DNA from: Rhizorhapis suberifaciens
Lineage (GTDB): Bacteria > Pseudomonadota > Alphaproteobacteria > Sphingomonadales > Sphingomonadaceae
Direction: 5' to 3'
Length of the DNA stretch: 64,000 nucleotides
Assembly (NCBI RefSeq): GCF_014200045.1
Contig: NZ_JACHOV010000007.1
Location: 147,934 to 211,933, forward strand
This document shows positions 9,185 through 18,574 of this stretch, piece by piece. The position numbers were made by a program, and so were the translations under genes. The first letter of the stretch is position 1, and each line of letters begins with the position of its first letter. The notes beneath the pieces are model-generated. The model was not told the DNA's origin. It searched no databases and saw only the letters and a program-made list of their open reading frames with translations.

Positions 9185-10102
9185 TCAGGCCGTTCCCACC
9201 ACCACACAGGCCAGGAACATCAGCAGCCCCGCAAAACGGTTGGAACGGAACTTGACCAGCGGGTCCTCCCCGTCCTCACTCAGCGTTCGGACCTGCCAGG
9301 CAAAATGCAGCGCCACTGGCAAGAGCGCGGCGAGCGCCAACCCTTGGGGCCGCACCTGCCAGATCGCGGCCGCCCAGAACAACAGCGCACCGGCATAGAA
9401 CATGCCCACGCCGGGACGCACCAGCCGTCCCATCCGGAGCGCACTCGACTTGATGCCGATCAGCGCGTCATCCTCCTTGTCCTGCAGTGCATAGATGCTG
9501 TCATAGCCAATGACCCAGCAGATACATCCGGCGTAAAGTGTCAGTCCCGGAGGCGTAAGAGCGCCTGTCACTTCGCTCCAGCCCACAAGCGCAGCCCAGC
9601 TGAACACCAATCCCAGCCAGGCCTGTGGCCACCAGGTGATCCGTTTCATGAAGGGATAAGCCGCAACCGGCGCAAGGCTCGCCAGCGCCACGACCGCCGC
9701 ATAGGGCGAAAGCTGCACCAGCACGATAAGGCCGATAAGGCACAACGCCAGCAGCCAAGCCCAAGCCGCCTTTAGCGCGACCGCGCCGCTCGCCAATGGC
9801 CGGCTGCGCGTCCGCTCCACTTTGGCATCCAGGTCACGGTCGACGACATCATTATAGACGCAGCCCGCACCCCGCATCGCGATACTGCCGAGAAGCAGCC
9901 ACAGGATCAGGTCCCAGCGCGCCAGGGCGCCACCCGCCAGCGCCACTGCCCATGCGCCAGGCCAGAATAGCAGCCACCAGCCGATCGGCCGATCGAACCG
10001 GGCCAGCGACGCAAAGGGACGAAAACCACGCGGCAGGATGGCGAGCAGTCCTCGGGCTTCAGTGTCCGGGACTATAGCATCGCCTTGTTTAGCCTTCTGC
10101 AT
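9185..10102 (-). CDS. ubiA: 4-hydroxybenzoate polyprenyltransferase UbiA
   Basis: This 305-residue integral membrane enzyme attaches the polyprenyl chain to 4-hydroxybenzoate in ubiquinone synthesis. The first Asp-rich motif NDVVDRD is at 84-90, followed by the VERTRSRPLASG signature, and the second motif is QDKEDDALIGIKS near residue 205. About eight hydrophobic helices are visible. The start at 10102 gives an N-terminus of normal length. It is divergent from rsmE, with 115 bases between the start codons. The ubiquinone role fits the bc1 chaperone gene elsewhere in the window. Confidence 0.94.
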   Translation of the reverse strand: MQKAKQGDAIVPDTEARGLLAILPRGFRPFASLARFDRPIGWWLLFWPGAWAVALAGGALARWDLILWLLLGSIAMRGAGCVYNDVVDRDLDAKVERTRSRPLASGAVALKAAWAWLLALCLIGLIVLVQLSPYAAVVALASLAPVAAYPFMKRITWWPQAWLGLVFSWAALVGWSEVTGALTPPGLTLYAGCICWVIGYDSIYALQDKEDDALIGIKSSALRMGRLVRPGVGMFYAGALLFWAAAIWQVRPQGLALAALLPVALHFAWQVRTLSEDGEDPLVKFRSNRFAGLLMFLACVVVGTA

Positions 10103-10217
10103 GCCTTATACCTGCTCCCGCTTACTCCCGAGCCTCTCAGGCCCTACCGCCTTTCGCTGCTTCCCGAAAGGCAGATGGCCTCAATAAGCTCAGCCTGAAT
10201 GGAAAAGAAGAAGATCG

Positions 10218-10961
10218 ATGCCCGCAACTCCAGCATGGCCTCCAAAAAGCGCACCGCGCCTTTACGTCGATGCTCCGCTTGCCGACGGCGTGTCCGTAGC
10301 TTTGGACGGCAATCCCGCGCATTATCTGATTTCCGTCATGCGGGTAAAGGAAGGCGACATAGTCCTCCTCTTCGATAATCGCAGCGGCGAATGGGCGGCA
10401 GAGGCCCGAAACATTCGCAAACGCGATCTTTCGCTCAATGTCCTGCAACAGACTCGCCCGCTTGAAACCGTGCCGGATTTCTGGCTGTGCGCCGCTCCCA
10501 TCAAAAAGGGGCGCATCGATCTTGTCGCCGAAAAGGCCTGCGAATTGGGCGTCGCGAAACTACAGCCGGTGCTCACGCGTAGAGCGGTGGTGGACAAGCT
10601 CAATTCATCTCGTTTGCAGGCGCATCTGGTCGAGGCCGCCGAGCAATGCGGACGCACTGCGCTTCCGCAGCTCGCGGAGATGGTGAAGCTTTCCGACTTG
10701 TTGCGGCAATGGCCGCAAGGCCGCCACCTTTTCTTCGCCGACGAACAAGGGGGCACGCCGATGGCCGAGGCGCTGGCTGATCGAAAAGGTCCCGCCGCCT
10801 TTCTCATAGGCCCTGAAGGCGGCTTCGACGAAGAAGAACGCGCAGCAATCCGGGCTCATCCCGCCGCCGTGGCGGTAACTCTGGGTCCCCGCATACTGCG
10901 TGCCGAAACGGCGGCTATCGCTGCGACATCCATCTGGATGGCACAATCGGGCGACTGGTGA
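10218..10961 (+). CDS. rsmE: 16S rRNA (uracil-1498-N3)-methyltransferase RsmE
   Basis: The 247-residue product is a SPOUT-class methyltransferase that makes m3U1498 in 16S rRNA. An N-terminal PUA-like part covers about residues 1-75. The SAM-binding knot carries FLIGPEGGFDEEE and LGPRILRAETAA near the C-terminus, both diagnostic of RsmE. The ATG at 10218 is preceded by the purine-rich AAGAAGA. It is followed after 95 bases by gshA on the same strand. Confidence 0.94.
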   Translation: MPATPAWPPKSAPRLYVDAPLADGVSVALDGNPAHYLISVMRVKEGDIVLLFDNRSGEWAAEARNIRKRDLSLNVLQQTRPLETVPDFWLCAAPIKKGRIDLVAEKACELGVAKLQPVLTRRAVVDKLNSSRLQAHLVEAAEQCGRTALPQLAEMVKLSDLLRQWPQGRHLFFADEQGGTPMAEALADRKGPAAFLIGPEGGFDEEERAAIRAHPAAVAVTLGPRILRAETAAIAATSIWMAQSGDW

Positions 10962-11056
10962 AGCGCCGGATTTGGTTATTAAATTATGCTAACTGTACCG
11001 GTTCCGAATGGAACTTTTATATTGGCGGATAAGGGGCAAGCCGTTAAAGGCCCAAC

Positions 11057-12430
11057 ATGAGCACGCGCACAGAATCTGGTGGGACTGATCCTGTCATCGA
11101 AACCCGCGACCAACTGGTCGCCCTGTTCGCGAGCGGCGAAAAATCCCCGGAAAAGTGGAGAATCGGCACCGAGCACGAAAAGTTCGTATATGCACGGAAG
11201 GATCACCACGCCCCCTCCTATGAAGAGAAGGGCGGCATTCATACATTATTGGTCGGCCTCACTCGCTATGGCTGGAGTCCGGTTCTGGAAGGCGAGAATA
11301 TCATCGCGCTTTCAGGCCCTGACGGCACGATCAGCCTTGAACCCGCTGGCCAGTTGGAACTTTCCGGAGCACCACTCGACAATCTGCATCAGACCTGCGC
11401 AGAAACCGGCCGTCACCTGGAACAGGTGAAATATGTCGGGGACATGCTGGGGCTGGGCTTTTTGGGTCTGGGGATGTGGCCTGACAAGACCCGCGAAGAG
11501 CTGCCGGTGATGCCCAAGGGCCGCTATGACATCATGCTCCGCCATATGCCCCGCGTCGGGTCGATGGGCCTCGACATGATGCTGCGTACCTGCACCATAC
11601 AGGTAAATTTGGATTATTGCAGCGAAGCGATGATGGCGAAGATGTTTCGCACCTCTCTTGCGCTTCAACCGTTGGCGACGGCTCTGTTCGCCAACAGCCC
11701 CTTCATGGAGGGCAAGCCCAATGGGTTCCTTTCCTACCGCAGTCATATCTGGTCCGACACCGATCCACATCGCACCGGGATGCTGCCCTTTGTTTTTGAG
11801 GATGGCTTCGGTTACGAACGCTATGCTGACTATGCCCTAGATGTGCCGATGTACTTCGTTTATCGGGACGGCAAATATATCGACGCTGCCGGCCAGAGCT
11901 TTCGCGACTTTCTGAAAGGCGAGCTTCCCGCCCTGCCCGGTGAACGCCCCCGCCTCAGCGATTGGACCGATCACTTGTCCACCGCTTTTCCGGAGGTGCG
12001 CCTGAAGACCTTCCTCGAAATGCGCGGCGCAGATGGTGGGCCTTGGAGCCGTATCTGTGCGCTTCCCGCTTTCTGGGTCGGCCTCCTATATAATCACGCT
12101 GCGCTGGACGCCGCATGGGATGTAGTCAAAGGCTGGAGCATGGAAGAACGCCAGTCATTGCGCGACAACGTCCCGCGCCTGGCTCTCGACGCGCCCATTC
12201 CGGGTGGTCGCACTCTCAGGCACATTGCTGGAGAGATACTGGGAATTTCTGCCGGCGGCCTTGCCGCCCGCGCGCGCCTCAACGGGTCGGGCGACAATGA
12301 AACCGGCTATCTCGATTCCTTGCAGGAGATTGTCGCTTCCGGCAAAGTTCCCGCAGAGCGCTTGCTCGACCATTATCACGGCGCATGGCAAGGCGATGTC
12401 AGCAAGGTCTATGAGGAAGAGAGCTTTTGA
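11057..12430 (+). CDS. gshA: Glutamate-cysteine ligase, plant/alphaproteobacterial type
   Basis: A 457-residue ATP-dependent ligase catalysing the first and rate-limiting step of glutathione synthesis, joining the gamma-carboxyl of glutamate to cysteine. It belongs to the GCS2 family. Recognisable parts are GTEHEKFVY (about residues 38-46), the glutamate-binding LEPAGQLELSG region, and TIQVNLDYCSEAMM. The length matches plant and alphaproteobacterial enzymes, not the enterobacterial type. The ATG at 11057 follows AAGG at a seven-base spacing. Position downstream of rsmE is typical of sphingomonads. Confidence 0.93.
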   Translation: MSTRTESGGTDPVIETRDQLVALFASGEKSPEKWRIGTEHEKFVYARKDHHAPSYEEKGGIHTLLVGLTRYGWSPVLEGENIIALSGPDGTISLEPAGQLELSGAPLDNLHQTCAETGRHLEQVKYVGDMLGLGFLGLGMWPDKTREELPVMPKGRYDIMLRHMPRVGSMGLDMMLRTCTIQVNLDYCSEAMMAKMFRTSLALQPLATALFANSPFMEGKPNGFLSYRSHIWSDTDPHRTGMLPFVFEDGFGYERYADYALDVPMYFVYRDGKYIDAAGQSFRDFLKGELPALPGERPRLSDWTDHLSTAFPEVRLKTFLEMRGADGGPWSRICALPAFWVGLLYNHAALDAAWDVVKGWSMEERQSLRDNVPRLALDAPIPGGRTLRHIAGEILGISAGGLAARARLNGSGDNETGYLDSLQEIVASGKVPAERLLDHYHGAWQGDVSKVYEEESF

Positions 12431-12531
12431 AAGGCCGTGCTCCTGCGCGAACACCGGTCCTAAAACTTTTCCAGAGCATCGAGCGTTTAGCCTGACACGA
12501 ACGGGGATGATCTCATTTAAGGCGCAACGCT

Positions 12532-13839
12532 TTATTCCGCCGCCTGTAGTTCCCCAGCAGCTCTTTTCTTGCCTCCCGTCATCCAGGCGATTGCCCTCGG
12601 CACGACGCCATTCCGCTCCATCCACTCGGCGTAGGCGCGATAATCCGGATCCGACAGCAAATGCCGCTCCTCGGTCCGTGCGCGCCAGTAATAGACGCCC
12701 CCCACCACCCCCAGCAGCGCTGTGTTCCGAACCATGTCGGTCAGACTCCCATTGCTCACCAGAAAGGGCAAGGTCGACAACCACCAGAACAGGTTCTTGG
12801 ACAGATAGGCAGGATGCTTGCTCCACCGATAGGGCCCGTGCGTCAAAATTCCGCGATGGGTAAGGTTTGAAAAGCGCAGACCGAATGCCACAGTGGCCCA
12901 GGCGTAGATCGCCGTCAGCGCCACAAGTACCCCGCCCAGCATCCACAGGATGAGGGGGTGCCCCGCAAACCACCAGGCCCAATCCTGCGTCCCCGAATGA
13001 TAATCAAGCGGCCCGCCATTGTTCATGAGAACGAAGGGTGGATAGCAGATAAGCGCCGCCACCCAACCGGCGATATGCGGATTTGCCGTCCTTATATGTG
13101 CGTCGAGGGGCTTCATGGTCAGCATATAGCCCACGGTCGCGAAGGCGACGTCCACGACGAACATCAGCGCGATCAGGAACCGCGCCAGTTCAACTGGCCC
13201 CGCCAGTACATTGCCGAAGCCGGCATGCACCATATCGGCAAAGTTTCCCGGCACGATCGATAGCATGAAGGCCAGGAAGAACCCCTTCACCAGCCAACTG
13301 CGCAAATGGTTCTCCACCTCCGCACGCTCCGGTTTTCCTGCCGCTCCCACGACCAATTGTCCAAAAGCATAGGTGCCATCTCGCGGCTCGATCATGTGAC
13401 GGTCCAACCAGATCACATAGGGAATGGACAGCCCGAACAGCCATGGCGCAGCGCCTGCGAACATCTCCATCGCGAACAGATAGCCGCCATCCCAGTACCA
13501 GCGCGCCAAGCAATAGAGGATCGCCAGCCCCGCCCAAGTCGCCCATAGCCCGGCGAGCTTCACCAAGCTTATGTCCAGAGTCTCCCGAAGCGGCCTCCGC
13601 GCCTTCCAGTCAATTCCCGTGGAGGGCCGCAAATGCACCTTGTCTACTAACAGCGACCAAAGCACCATCGGCATGCCACAGGCAAACACGCCAGCCATCC
13701 CGGCATAGGGCCCGTCCATTCCCAAATGAAGCGCAAAGGCTATCCAGAGCATCAGGCCGATAAGGCCCACCACACCTGCACCATGGCTTACGGCGGATGG
13801 CGGGCAAGCGGCGGATTCATTCGGTGGTGTCACGTCCAT
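12532..13839 (-). CDS. Multi-pass membrane protein with C-terminal isoprenylcysteine methyltransferase-like domain
   Basis: A protein of about 435 residues with roughly nine membrane segments. The last third has the ICMT/phospholipid methyltransferase pattern: GILTHGPYRWSKHPAYLSKN, then a hydrophobic pair and the terminal RTEERHLLSDPDYRAYAEW, in which the HPAY and E-x-x-L-x-x-x-D elements bind SAM and substrate in the family. The substrate is unknown; protein prenylation is not expected in bacteria, so small-molecule or lipid methylation is more likely. The ATG at 13839 follows AAGGGCGAC; the frame opening at 13977 adds an unlikely N-terminus. It is convergent with gshA. Confidence 0.75.
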   Translation of the reverse strand: MDVTPPNESAACPPSAVSHGAGVVGLIGLMLWIAFALHLGMDGPYAGMAGVFACGMPMVLWSLLVDKVHLRPSTGIDWKARRPLRETLDISLVKLAGLWATWAGLAILYCLARWYWDGGYLFAMEMFAGAAPWLFGLSIPYVIWLDRHMIEPRDGTYAFGQLVVGAAGKPERAEVENHLRSWLVKGFFLAFMLSIVPGNFADMVHAGFGNVLAGPVELARFLIALMFVVDVAFATVGYMLTMKPLDAHIRTANPHIAGWVAALICYPPFVLMNNGGPLDYHSGTQDWAWWFAGHPLILWMLGGVLVALTAIYAWATVAFGLRFSNLTHRGILTHGPYRWSKHPAYLSKNLFWWLSTLPFLVSNGSLTDMVRNTALLGVVGGVYYWRARTEERHLLSDPDYRAYAEWMERNGVVPRAIAWMTGGKKRAAGELQAAE

Positions 13840-14022
13840 GATGTCGCCCTTAACGGAAAAGGGTAAGCAAGCGGTGAAAAGCCGTCGACCTCGTGGCGAA
13901 TGCGCGCAAGTTAGTCGAAAGTGGGAGCGCAATTTCCCTGTCCGGCCATCAATAATCTGTTCAACCTCGGCATTCAATAATGCTAATTTGTGAAGGCTCG
14001 CTGCCGATTTTCAGGATTATCC

Positions 14023-14487
14023 ATGCGCTTGTTTCTTATCAGCCTCGCCCTACTTGCTGCGTGCAGCGCGGACAAACCCGCCGACAAAGAGCCGCAGCGC
14101 ATTATGGACGAAAGCGGGACCATCCTGCTCACCATCCATTCGGGCGCCAAAGTTCACCGCTTCCAAGTGGAACTCGCCCGCACCCCTGACGAGCAGGCGA
14201 AAGGCCTCATGTTCCGCAAACAATTGCCCCCCATGGGCGGCATGCTCTTCCCATTCGATCCGCCTCAGGTTGCAAGTTTCTGGATGAAGAACACAGTCAT
14301 TCCGCTCGACATGATCTTCATCAGGCCGGACGGCACCATCGCTCATATCGCCGCCAATGCCGAGCCTTATTCCCTCACTCCCGTGTCGGCTGGCCAGATG
14401 AACAGCGCCGTGCTTGAAATCGCCGGAGGACGCGCCGCCGAATTGGGCATCAAGGAAGACGACAAGGTTAGGTGGACTGCCCGTTGA
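14023..14487 (+). CDS. DUF192 family lipoprotein
   Basis: A 154-residue protein with a lipoprotein signal (MRLFLISLALLAAC, Cys at about 14). The DUF192 domain covers most of the rest, with MFRKQLPPMGGMLF, the FWMKNTVIPLDMIFI core and the closing AVLEIAGGRAAELGI. DUF192 proteins are small secreted beta-barrels of unknown biochemical role. The ATG at 14023 follows AGGA at a six-base spacing. It is convergent with the decahaem cytochrome gene, whose stop codon lies seven bases beyond. Confidence 0.85.
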   Translation: MRLFLISLALLAACSADKPADKEPQRIMDESGTILLTIHSGAKVHRFQVELARTPDEQAKGLMFRKQLPPMGGMLFPFDPPQVASFWMKNTVIPLDMIFIRPDGTIAHIAANAEPYSLTPVSAGQMNSAVLEIAGGRAAELGIKEDDKVRWTAR

Positions 14488-14494
14488 CCCCCGG

Positions 14495-17400
14495 CTATTG
14501 CGGCAATAGCATCGGCGGCCGCCATCCGTTCATGTCCACCTCGTCCCGAACCTTGTACGGCACGCCGCGCGAGTTGAGGAACAATCGCTCCATTTCCGGC
14601 CGGGTAAAGGGCCGCGAGCCAAGACGTCCGAACACCGCCATCTGCCCGCCTGTCTCGTCCACGGCGCGATCGCGATCCAAGCCCTTTGAGAGCGACACGG
14701 CGGGACTTGGCGTTCTCGCCCAGGCGATCAGCTCCGGCTTCGGCGCGGGAGAGAAGCCATAGAAATTGGGCTGGCTGTCAGGGCTGGTAAGCTGCAAAAC
14801 TTTAAGGCCATTCCGCCCATCGGCTACATAGGCGAAGAGCGAGGCGTTAGTACTTCCCACTATCACATCCTCGACATCATTCATCAGGCCGCCGAATGTC
14901 TCCTTCGCATAAATGCTGGGTGCCGCGGGGTTGGTGATATTGATGATCGCCAGCCCGTCCTGCTTCGCCGCCACATAGGCATAGGTCCGGGCGAGATAGA
15001 GGCGTTGAGCATTGGCCAGCGGAATGGCCCCAGAGGAAACCGCGACCGGATTGTCCATCCGTGTCACGTCGAACAAGTTCACGCCGTTCCTGTCGGTTAT
15101 CCAGAGATAGCGGAACTGAAGCGCCGACGCCCGTGCATCCTCCAGAGGACGCACGGCCGTAATGCGAGGCTTGAGAGGATCGTCGAGGTCAACCACCACC
15201 AGTCCCTTGGCCGCCGTAATATAGGCATAATGACCGGCAAGCGTGATGTGCCGCGCGCCGTTCAGCACCCCACCCTCATTCCAGGTCAGCGCCCGCCCAA
15301 GGAAATTATTGCCGAAGTCGCCGTCGGCCATGGTGTTGATATTGACGAGGATCAAGCCTTCCTCGCTGTCGGTGATGACAGCATAGTTATAGATGGGGTG
15401 GAAAGGCTGCTCCTGATTAATTTTGCGCAGTTCCGGCGTACTGCGCAGCGGATTGATCGGCTGATTGGTGGCGAGCGCCATACAGGTGGCGTTCTTCGTC
15501 TTCACGCGGGTGTCATGACCCAGGGCAGAGAAGGGGGCGGAAACGATCCGTTCTGAAAAGCCCTTATTGGCGACCGAAGCCACGTCATAGACGCGGAAGC
15601 CGCCTTTGCCCTCGGCAGCGAACATATATTCGCCGCGTAATTGCAGGCAGCCGACCCGGCCCTTCGTGCCTTGCGTGATATTGGCGAATTCCTCCAGCGG
15701 CTGCGTTTCGCCAGACAGCTTCTTGTCGAACCGTTTGCCACGCACCCAGTTCTTCAGCTCCCGCTTATTCTGATCGACATGCAGCTTCCAATAATCGGGA
15801 TAGGCATATTTCTGAAGGTAGGAGCCGATCACCGCCTGCGGCTCTTCCCATTCAGTGACCCGGACCGCTTCAAAGCCGCCTTCAAGCCCAGTCCAGGCAT
15901 GCAAACCGACGAAGTTCACATAGTTCGTGCCGAGCAACAGCAACTGCGCCATGATCGCGTTATTGTCATTGTCTTCGCTAAGATGGCAGTCGCTGCACTG
16001 CTTCGTTTCGGTCTTGCGCACGGTGTGAGGGAAATGGGGAGCAAACGCTTGACTCGAAAAGCCAATGCCGCTGATGGGCGGCTGTTGGATATAGATGCGC
16101 TCTCGGTTGATATTGGTCGAGGAAAGCACCAGCGCGGAGGTCGAGCGGACCGGAGCGATCTGGTTGCCCTTGGTGGTCATGTGACGCCCAAGCTGGAACA
16201 TGTCCTCGCGCGCTACCTGTGGGTTGTAGGTTGCGAAATTGCGGGTTTCCTCCCCGTCATAATGGTGGGTCTTTGTCTTCCAGTTTGCCTCGATGGGCAA
16301 GTGACAACCGCCACAGCTCGTGGTCCAACTGAGATGGCAGGTGAAGCAGGCCATCTCCTCATCCTTGTGGGCGCGGTCAACCTTTGTCACGCCGGGACCG
16401 AAGGCATAAACGCCGTTCTCCGCGCTTGACCGGCTCATCAGCTTCGCCCGTGCAGCCTTGGCATTAAAGTGCGGATTTCCTTTCGTCACGCTGTCCTTAA
16501 CGAGGCTGACTTCCCATTCCAGATTCGGATCGACGATAGAACGCTGGATCAGCTTGCGGTTGCCTGCGCCGTCATAAATCCATTCGAAGCGCCTTTTGCC
16601 ATCGGCGTTACGAAGCAAGGCAAGATTGTTGCCCTGCGGCCGCGCGGCGGGGCCAGAGGTCAGCAATGTGGGATAGGCGTCCGCCGTCCCATGACAGTCC
16701 TTGCATCCAATCTCGACCGCATTGGCCACTTCGCCATAGATGAGGCCATTGCCATGACTATCCTGCGCGAAATGGCAGTCGGCGCATTGCAGGCCCTTTT
16801 CCGCGTGAATGTCCATCATGTGCACGGTTTTGCCGGGGTTGACACCGGGCGGCACGAACTTGCCCTCGTCCGCCTTGCGCCATTTTTCCGGATCGTCATT
16901 GGCGACGACCTTGCCGTCGGCATCGAGCAGATTGCCCTCACGATCCCGTTTCAGGATCGCCCGGAAATTCCACCCATGACCATGATAGTCCGCGAATTGC
17001 GTATCTTTCAGCTTTGGGTTGAGGTCATACACATCGCGCAAGAAATCGACGTCCGCCCATTTGCCGCGTGGAGCCGCACCTTCCGGATTGCGCTCCAGGA
17101 CCTTGTGGACTTCCTCGGCGGTCGGATATTTCTGCTTTTCCGGCCACATATGCTGCGCGTCGGACTCATAGTCCCACATGGTGTAGCCCAGATAGCTGTT
17201 CAGGAAGATATTGGGCTGGTGCATATGGCAGTTCATGCACTGGCTGGTCGGGATTGCGCGGGTAAATGCGTGACGCAAGGGGTGGCCTCGCTCCCTTATG
17301 CCGGGCTGTTTCAACGCTCCGTGGCCTCCGCCATGACCATCGTCCTGCCCGCCCTCCATCTTGTCCTTGATGGTGGGATCGATAGTGATCGTCTGACCAT

Positions 17401-18574
17401 CGCGGCCATATTGCGCATAGATCAGGCTATGCCGGGGCTCCCGATCATTGGCGTAAATCACATGGCAGGAGGTGCAGCCCGAATGGCGATAGTCGCCCGG
17501 CTGGTCATTGGTCCCCATGAACCAGGTAAAGGGATCGTTGAGCCGCGTCTTGTGAATGTTGAGCACCGGAATAGCCACGCGCAGGCCGGTTCCTGGCCCA
17601 CGGTTGGACTGCTTCAAATCCGGGCGGCCCGGCTCCTCCAGCCGTTGGATCGAGCCCGTGGGATTTGGCAGCCCGATCTCGGGAAATTGCGTGTTGATGT
17701 TACGTCCGCCGCGCTCGAACACCCGGAAAATATCGCCGGGCGGAATAACCTGCCAGGTAGGAAGCGGATAAAGTTCGGCCAACGCACCGCGTTTCTTCTG
17801 TTCATCGGTTAGGGTTCCGGGCGGCGTTCCTGGAGATATGATCTTCGCCGCCTCTCCCTCTTTTGTGTAGGCCTCGCCAAAGATGTAGTTTTTGAACGGA
17901 ACGATGCCATTATTATAAGCAGCGCCGCCCCAAAGCATCGCGCCCGATGCCATTAACGACCGTTCGGCGGCTTCAATGGTTTCGATATGGCAGGCGCCGC
18001 ATGCTTCCCGCGCGACGCGGTAATCGCCGGGATTGATGAAGCGTATATATTCGGGCGCTTCCTTGTTGAGCAGGGCATAGCTGCGTTTCGGATTGGCCGA
18101 AGACGGAAAGTGCCAGCTTTCGGGATATTTGGGCAGCACATGCGCCTTGTCGCGTGCAGCCACATAGGCGGGATGGTCATGCGGCAGGTCGGCGTCGCCT
18201 TTGACTGCCGCATTACCGCCATGACAATCGACGCAGCCCAGCTTTACGGCAGGGGTGGCGTGCATGCTCGGCTGGTCGGTCTGAACATGACAGCTGTAGC
18301 AGCCGGACGATTTTACCGCGACATCCTCGTCGGTTTGGCTCATTGGCGCGGGCGGAGTGACGGCATAGGTGCGCTGAACCGGCTTTTCGTCGTCGCTGGC
18401 GAAAGTGGCGGTGAGGGGGATGAGGAGGAAGAGGGCGAGGAGAAACGCTAACCTCGCCCATCCCCACTCGTGGAGGCGGGAATCTATCTCCTGCCTTCTC
18501 CACAGACGCGAGGTCCGGAGATGGATTCCCGCCTCCGCGGGAATGACGAGGAAAGGGGGACGTCCAACCCCCAT
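14495..18574 (-). CDS. Decahaem c-type cytochrome fused to an LVIVD beta-propeller
   Basis: This very large secreted protein (1359 residues) has ten CXXCH haem c motifs, at about 92, 114, 192, 367, 446, 597, 624, 743, 754 and 860. After about residue 975 come six LVIVD-like repeats (for example YAYITAAKGLVVVDLDDP and FAYVADGRNGLKVLQLTSP) that should fold as a propeller. A Sec signal lies at about 41-60 (LAFLLALFLLIPLTATFA). About 40 residues precede it, encoded by a REP palindrome (see repeat at 18468). The ATG is coupled to the upstream barrel gene as TGATG, and no other in-frame ATG lies before the signal peptide. Haem is attached in the periplasm. Role in electron transfer is inferred from the haem count and the barrel partner. 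Confidence 0.85.
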   Translation of the reverse strand: MGVGRPPFLVIPAEAGIHLRTSRLWRRQEIDSRLHEWGWARLAFLLALFLLIPLTATFASDDEKPVQRTYAVTPPAPMSQTDEDVAVKSSGCYSCHVQTDQPSMHATPAVKLGCVDCHGGNAAVKGDADLPHDHPAYVAARDKAHVLPKYPESWHFPSSANPKRSYALLNKEAPEYIRFINPGDYRVAREACGACHIETIEAAERSLMASGAMLWGGAAYNNGIVPFKNYIFGEAYTKEGEAAKIISPGTPPGTLTDEQKKRGALAELYPLPTWQVIPPGDIFRVFERGGRNINTQFPEIGLPNPTGSIQRLEEPGRPDLKQSNRGPGTGLRVAIPVLNIHKTRLNDPFTWFMGTNDQPGDYRHSGCTSCHVIYANDREPRHSLIYAQYGRDGQTITIDPTIKDKMEGGQDDGHGGGHGALKQPGIRERGHPLRHAFTRAIPTSQCMNCHMHQPNIFLNSYLGYTMWDYESDAQHMWPEKQKYPTAEEVHKVLERNPEGAAPRGKWADVDFLRDVYDLNPKLKDTQFADYHGHGWNFRAILKRDREGNLLDADGKVVANDDPEKWRKADEGKFVPPGVNPGKTVHMMDIHAEKGLQCADCHFAQDSHGNGLIYGEVANAVEIGCKDCHGTADAYPTLLTSGPAARPQGNNLALLRNADGKRRFEWIYDGAGNRKLIQRSIVDPNLEWEVSLVKDSVTKGNPHFNAKAARAKLMSRSSAENGVYAFGPGVTKVDRAHKDEEMACFTCHLSWTTSCGGCHLPIEANWKTKTHHYDGEETRNFATYNPQVAREDMFQLGRHMTTKGNQIAPVRSTSALVLSSTNINRERIYIQQPPISGIGFSSQAFAPHFPHTVRKTETKQCSDCHLSEDNDNNAIMAQLLLLGTNYVNFVGLHAWTGLEGGFEAVRVTEWEEPQAVIGSYLQKYAYPDYWKLHVDQNKRELKNWVRGKRFDKKLSGETQPLEEFANITQGTKGRVGCLQLRGEYMFAAEGKGGFRVYDVASVANKGFSERIVSAPFSALGHDTRVKTKNATCMALATNQPINPLRSTPELRKINQEQPFHPIYNYAVITDSEEGLILVNINTMADGDFGNNFLGRALTWNEGGVLNGARHITLAGHYAYITAAKGLVVVDLDDPLKPRITAVRPLEDARASALQFRYLWITDRNGVNLFDVTRMDNPVAVSSGAIPLANAQRLYLARTYAYVAAKQDGLAIINITNPAAPSIYAKETFGGLMNDVEDVIVGSTNASLFAYVADGRNGLKVLQLTSPDSQPNFYGFSPAPKPELIAWARTPSPAVSLSKGLDRDRAVDETGGQMAVFGRLGSRPFTRPEMERLFLNSRGVPYKVRDEVDMNGWRPPMLLPQ
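18468..18547. repeat. REP-type double palindrome inside the 5' end of the decahaem gene
   Basis: Two inverted REP units lie in tandem. On the minus strand one begins GTCATTCCCGCGGAGGCGGG and the other, in the opposite sense, reads ATTCCCGCCTCC before the signal-peptide codons. The same architecture is found at 53671-53752. Here the repeat is translated as the N-terminal PAEAGIH-containing stretch of the cytochrome, ahead of its signal peptide. Confidence 0.85.

Noticed and set aside
14680..14720. SLSKG-like peptide in the C-terminus of the decahaem protein as a repeat-derived insertion
   Set aside because: It looks like peptides made by dispersed repeats in such genomes, but only one copy was found in the window, so it cannot be supported here.
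16469..17812. Long open frame on the plus strand (447 codons)
   Set aside because: It is antisense to the decahaem gene; its amino acids have no family pattern, while the minus strand shows ten haem motifs.
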